This document shows positions 7,821 through 9,374 of a stretch of DNA of 9,374 bases, piece after piece. Location of the stretch: assembly GCA_030634505.1 (NCBI GenBank), contig DAOWAQ010000056.1, forward strand, positions 1 to 9,374, given 5' to 3'. A program made the position numbers and the translations under genes. How positions within the stretch are numbered: the first letter of the stretch is position 1; every line of letters begins with the position of its first letter. Below the pieces are notes generated by a model. It had not been told where the DNA came from, did no database searches, and was given only the letters and a program-made list of their open reading frames with translations. Origin of the DNA: Calditrichia bacterium. GTDB taxonomy: Bacteria; Calditrichota; Calditrichia; JAJRVZ01.

Positions 7821-8159
7821 CTACTTTATGGCTGCTGCCGCCTCATCAAAATTATCATAAATCTCGAAAACCGTGTCTAATTTTGTAATTTTAAGAAGAT
7901 TTTTTATTCTATCTGATACATTAATAAGACAAAGAATTCCATCACTATTTTTTAATACTGTTACAGCGCCAATCAATATACCCAAACCAGAGCTATTCAT
8001 CCAATCAACATTCACTAAATCAATTACTATCTTTTTATTATTACTGTCAATTAATTGATTAATTTTTTCATTAATTTCTGTCGCTTCAGGACCACCCATT
8101 ATTTTTCCACTTAAATGTAAAACAGTAATACCATTTTTTTCTGTTGTTGTAAATTCCAT
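7821..8159 (-). CDS. Single-domain STAS protein, anti-sigma factor antagonist type (SpoIIAA/RsbV-like)
   Basis: A 112-residue protein made of one STAS domain. In the family, such proteins bind an anti-sigma or switch kinase when unphosphorylated and are released when a conserved serine is phosphorylated. The fold follows the expected order: an N-terminal strand pair (ITVLHLSGKI, 11-20), a helix with PEATEINEKINQLI (24-37), strand KKIVIDLVNVDWM (42-54), the phosphorylation loop NSSGLGIL (55-62), strand GILCLINVS and a C-terminal helix. By alignment with SpoIIAA the phospho-acceptor is Ser56. The preceding residue is Asn where SpoIIAA has Asp, a common variant. No RsbW/SpoIIAB-like kinase or PP2C phosphatase is in the window, so the partner is unknown. 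The gene starts 10 bases after the secF stop with a strong overlapping ribosome binding site, so it is probably co-expressed with secDF. It could equally act in a non-sigma pathway such as envelope or polarity signalling. Confidence 0.92.
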   Translation of the reverse strand: MEFTTTEKNGITVLHLSGKIMGGPEATEINEKINQLIDSNNKKIVIDLVNVDWMNSSGLGILIGAVTVLKNSDGILCLINVSDRIKNLLKITKLDTVFEIYDNFDEAAAAIK

Positions 8160-8166
8160 AAAAATA

Positions 8167-8171
8167 TCCTT
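8167..8171 (-). promoter_or_regulatory. Ribosome binding site of the STAS gene, overlapping the secF stop
   Basis: On the minus strand the secF stop codon runs into the site as TAAGGA, giving AAGGA seven bases before the STAS ATG at 8159. The overlap suggests that ribosomes finishing secF help initiate the STAS gene. Confidence 0.75.
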
Positions 8172-9072
8172 ATTTTGTTACACTCTTGCGTAATTGTAAT
8201 TCTACAACAGTAGGACTGGCAATAAATAGTGAAGAATAAGTTCCGACTATAATACCAATTATCAGTGCAAGTGCAAACGACCTGAGCACTTCACCTCCAA
8301 AAAAGAATAAGACAGTAACCACAAATAAAGTAGTTAAAGATGTAATGACTGTTCTACTTATAGTCTCATTTAAACTACGATCTACAGTTTCTACAAATGC
8401 TTCTGCATTTTTTTGTTTTACTTTCAAATTTTCCCGAATCCGATCAAATACAACAATTGAGTCATTTAATGAATAACCAACAATCGTTAAAACAGCTGCA
8501 ATAGTTGTTGATGATATTTCAATTTCAAAAATTGAGAAAATTCCAATTGTAATTAAAATATCATGAAGCAAAGCCAATATGGCACCCAATGCAAATTTAA
8601 ATTCAAATCTCCACATCACATAAATCAAAATCAATATCATTGCCCAAAATATTGCTAATAACGTATCTACAACTAATTCTTTTCCAATTTTTGGTCCAAC
8701 TTTTTCTACTCTTTGCACAACAAAGGGATTATCCGGAAAGGCATCCTCTATTATTTTTTCAAATGTAGTTGATAACTCTCCCACAGATCGCTCTAAACCG
8801 GACCGAATAGAGATATCGTTATTTGATCCAAAATGTTTTATTTCACTATCTCCATAACCTTTAGAACTAATAGCGGACCGCACAGATTCTATTTCGACAG
8901 GTTTTTCGAATTTTAGATGGACTAAAGTTCCACCTGTAAAGTCAATATTGTATTTAGGCCCATTATGCAAAATTAGTGATACAATACTAGCCAATATGAT
9001 TATCCCACTTAAAATGTAACCTGCTTTTCTGTTTTCAACGAATTTTATATTTGTATTTGATAAAAACTGCAT
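8170..9072 (-). CDS. secF: Protein translocase subunit SecF
   Basis: A 300-residue inner-membrane protein of the RND-like SecDF pair, which uses the proton motive force to help the SecYEG-SecA translocon complete protein export. The first membrane segment is at about 18-35. It is followed by the family signature YNIDFTGGTLVHLKF (41-55) and a periplasmic domain to about residue 130. Five more membrane segments lie at about 133-153, 158-179, 186-208, 241-261 and 263-288. Conserved blocks include VGPKIGKEL (125-133), ALLHD (167-171) and the SecF hallmark GYSLNDSIVVFDRIRE (199-214). Length and topology are normal and it is not fused to SecD. It lies 26 bases after secD. AAGGAG at 9084-9089, 11 bases from the ATG, is a good but slightly distant ribosome binding site. 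Confidence 0.97.
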   Translation of the reverse strand: MQFLSNTNIKFVENRKAGYILSGIIILASIVSLILHNGPKYNIDFTGGTLVHLKFEKPVEIESVRSAISSKGYGDSEIKHFGSNNDISIRSGLERSVGELSTTFEKIIEDAFPDNPFVVQRVEKVGPKIGKELVVDTLLAIFWAMILILIYVMWRFEFKFALGAILALLHDILITIGIFSIFEIEISSTTIAAVLTIVGYSLNDSIVVFDRIRENLKVKQKNAEAFVETVDRSLNETISRTVITSLTTLFVVTVLFFFGGEVLRSFALALIIGIIVGTYSSLFIASPTVVELQLRKSVTK

Positions 9073-9083
9073 TTTAAAGTTGA

Positions 9084-9089
9084 CTCCTT
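9084..9089 (-). promoter_or_regulatory. Ribosome binding site of secF
   Basis: AAGGAG on the minus strand lies in the short secD-secF gap, 11 bases before the secF ATG at 9072. The spacing is longer than the usual 5-9 bases, but no in-frame start closer to it makes a better match. Confidence 0.55.
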
Positions 9090-9098
9090 TTTTCGTAT

Positions 9099-9374
9099 TT
9101 AGATGCTCAATTCCTTAATCGTTCTTTTCTCAAGAAACAGATCAAAAATAATTCTAGTAACAACTATAGCTGTGAATAAACTCGCCAATATTCCAATCAT
9201 TAATGTCAAAGCGAATCCCCTAACCGGACCCGCACCAAATGTGTATAAAACGACTGCTGCTATAAAAGTGGTTACATTTGCATCAATAATTGCAGAAAAT
9301 GCATTTGAATAACCTTGTTCTATTGAAGCTCTTACAGTTTTCCCCCTTTTAACTTCTTCTCTTATTCTTTCAAA
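9099..9374 (-). CDS. secD: Protein translocase subunit SecD, C-terminal 91 residues only
   Basis: The minus strand is open from the window's right edge to a TAA at 9101-9099, encoding the last 91 residues of SecD; the N-terminal majority lies outside the window. The fragment begins FERIREEVKRGKTVR, the loop after transmembrane segment 4. It then has GYSNAFSAIIDANVTTFIAA (21-40), where DANVTT is a SecD hallmark, and TFGAGPVRGFALTLMIGILA (45-64), followed by the last membrane segment and a short charged tail (LEKRTIKELSI). SecD works with SecF on the periplasmic side of the translocon to pull exported proteins through. The adjacent secF fits the usual secD-secF order. The reading frame is intact as far as it is visible. 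Confidence 0.95.
   Translation of the reverse strand, partial: FERIREEVKRGKTVRASIEQGYSNAFSAIIDANVTTFIAAVVLYTFGAGPVRGFALTLMIGILASLFTAIVVTRIIFDLFLEKRTIKELSI

Noticed and set aside
9103..9312. Plus-strand open frame near the right edge
   Set aside because: The opposite strand encodes an unmistakable SecD C-terminus with DANVTT and GPVRGFA motifs.

Overview
The window is a compact, AT-rich stretch of bacterial chromosome. Every gene I can support lies on the minus strand, and neighbours are separated by at most about 80 bases. Reading in the direction of transcription (right to left) the order is: secD (3' end only), secF, a single-domain STAS protein, purA, a secreted protein resembling a metallophosphatase, a trpD-like phosphoribosyltransferase, mltG, pcrA/uvrD, and a secreted TPR-repeat protein cut off by the left edge. 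There are no tRNA or rRNA genes, insertion sequences, CRISPR arrays or other signs of mobile DNA.

The G+C content looks like roughly one third by eye (not calculated). Several features suggest a Gram-negative-type bacterium of the FCB assemblage, perhaps close to Neomarinimicrobiota (Marinimicrobia). These are the separate secD and secF, the periplasmic TPR protein with Gln right after the likely signal-peptide cleavage site, the strong AT bias, and the uneven use of Shine-Dalgarno sites. This placement is an inference from style; no marker gene in the window proves it.

Right part (about 7821-9374): SecD and SecF form the proton-driven accessory subcomplex of the Sec translocon. They are followed by a SpoIIAA/RsbV-like STAS protein whose ribosome binding site overlaps the secF stop codon. 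The largest gap in the window (7742-7820) then precedes purA and holds a perfect TATAAT but no convincing -35 box. It is the only plausible internal promoter region that I can see.

Left part (about 1-7741): six genes are packed tightly. purA (adenylosuccinate synthetase), mltG (endolytic murein transglycosylase) and pcrA (UvrD-family helicase) look orthodox, with their catalytic motifs intact. The two genes between purA and mltG are the unusual ones. The 284-residue secreted protein keeps the outline of a 5'-nucleotidase-type metallophosphatase but appears to have lost most of its metal ligands, and it carries a Cys-x-Cys-Gly motif. The trpD-like gene overlaps it by one base (TAATG). It keeps the PRPP and magnesium sites but differs at positions that line the anthranilate pocket in known TrpD enzymes, and no other trp gene is nearby. 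These two genes are the best candidates for uncharacterised biology. The rest is conserved housekeeping, and I see no evidence for a larger undescribed system.
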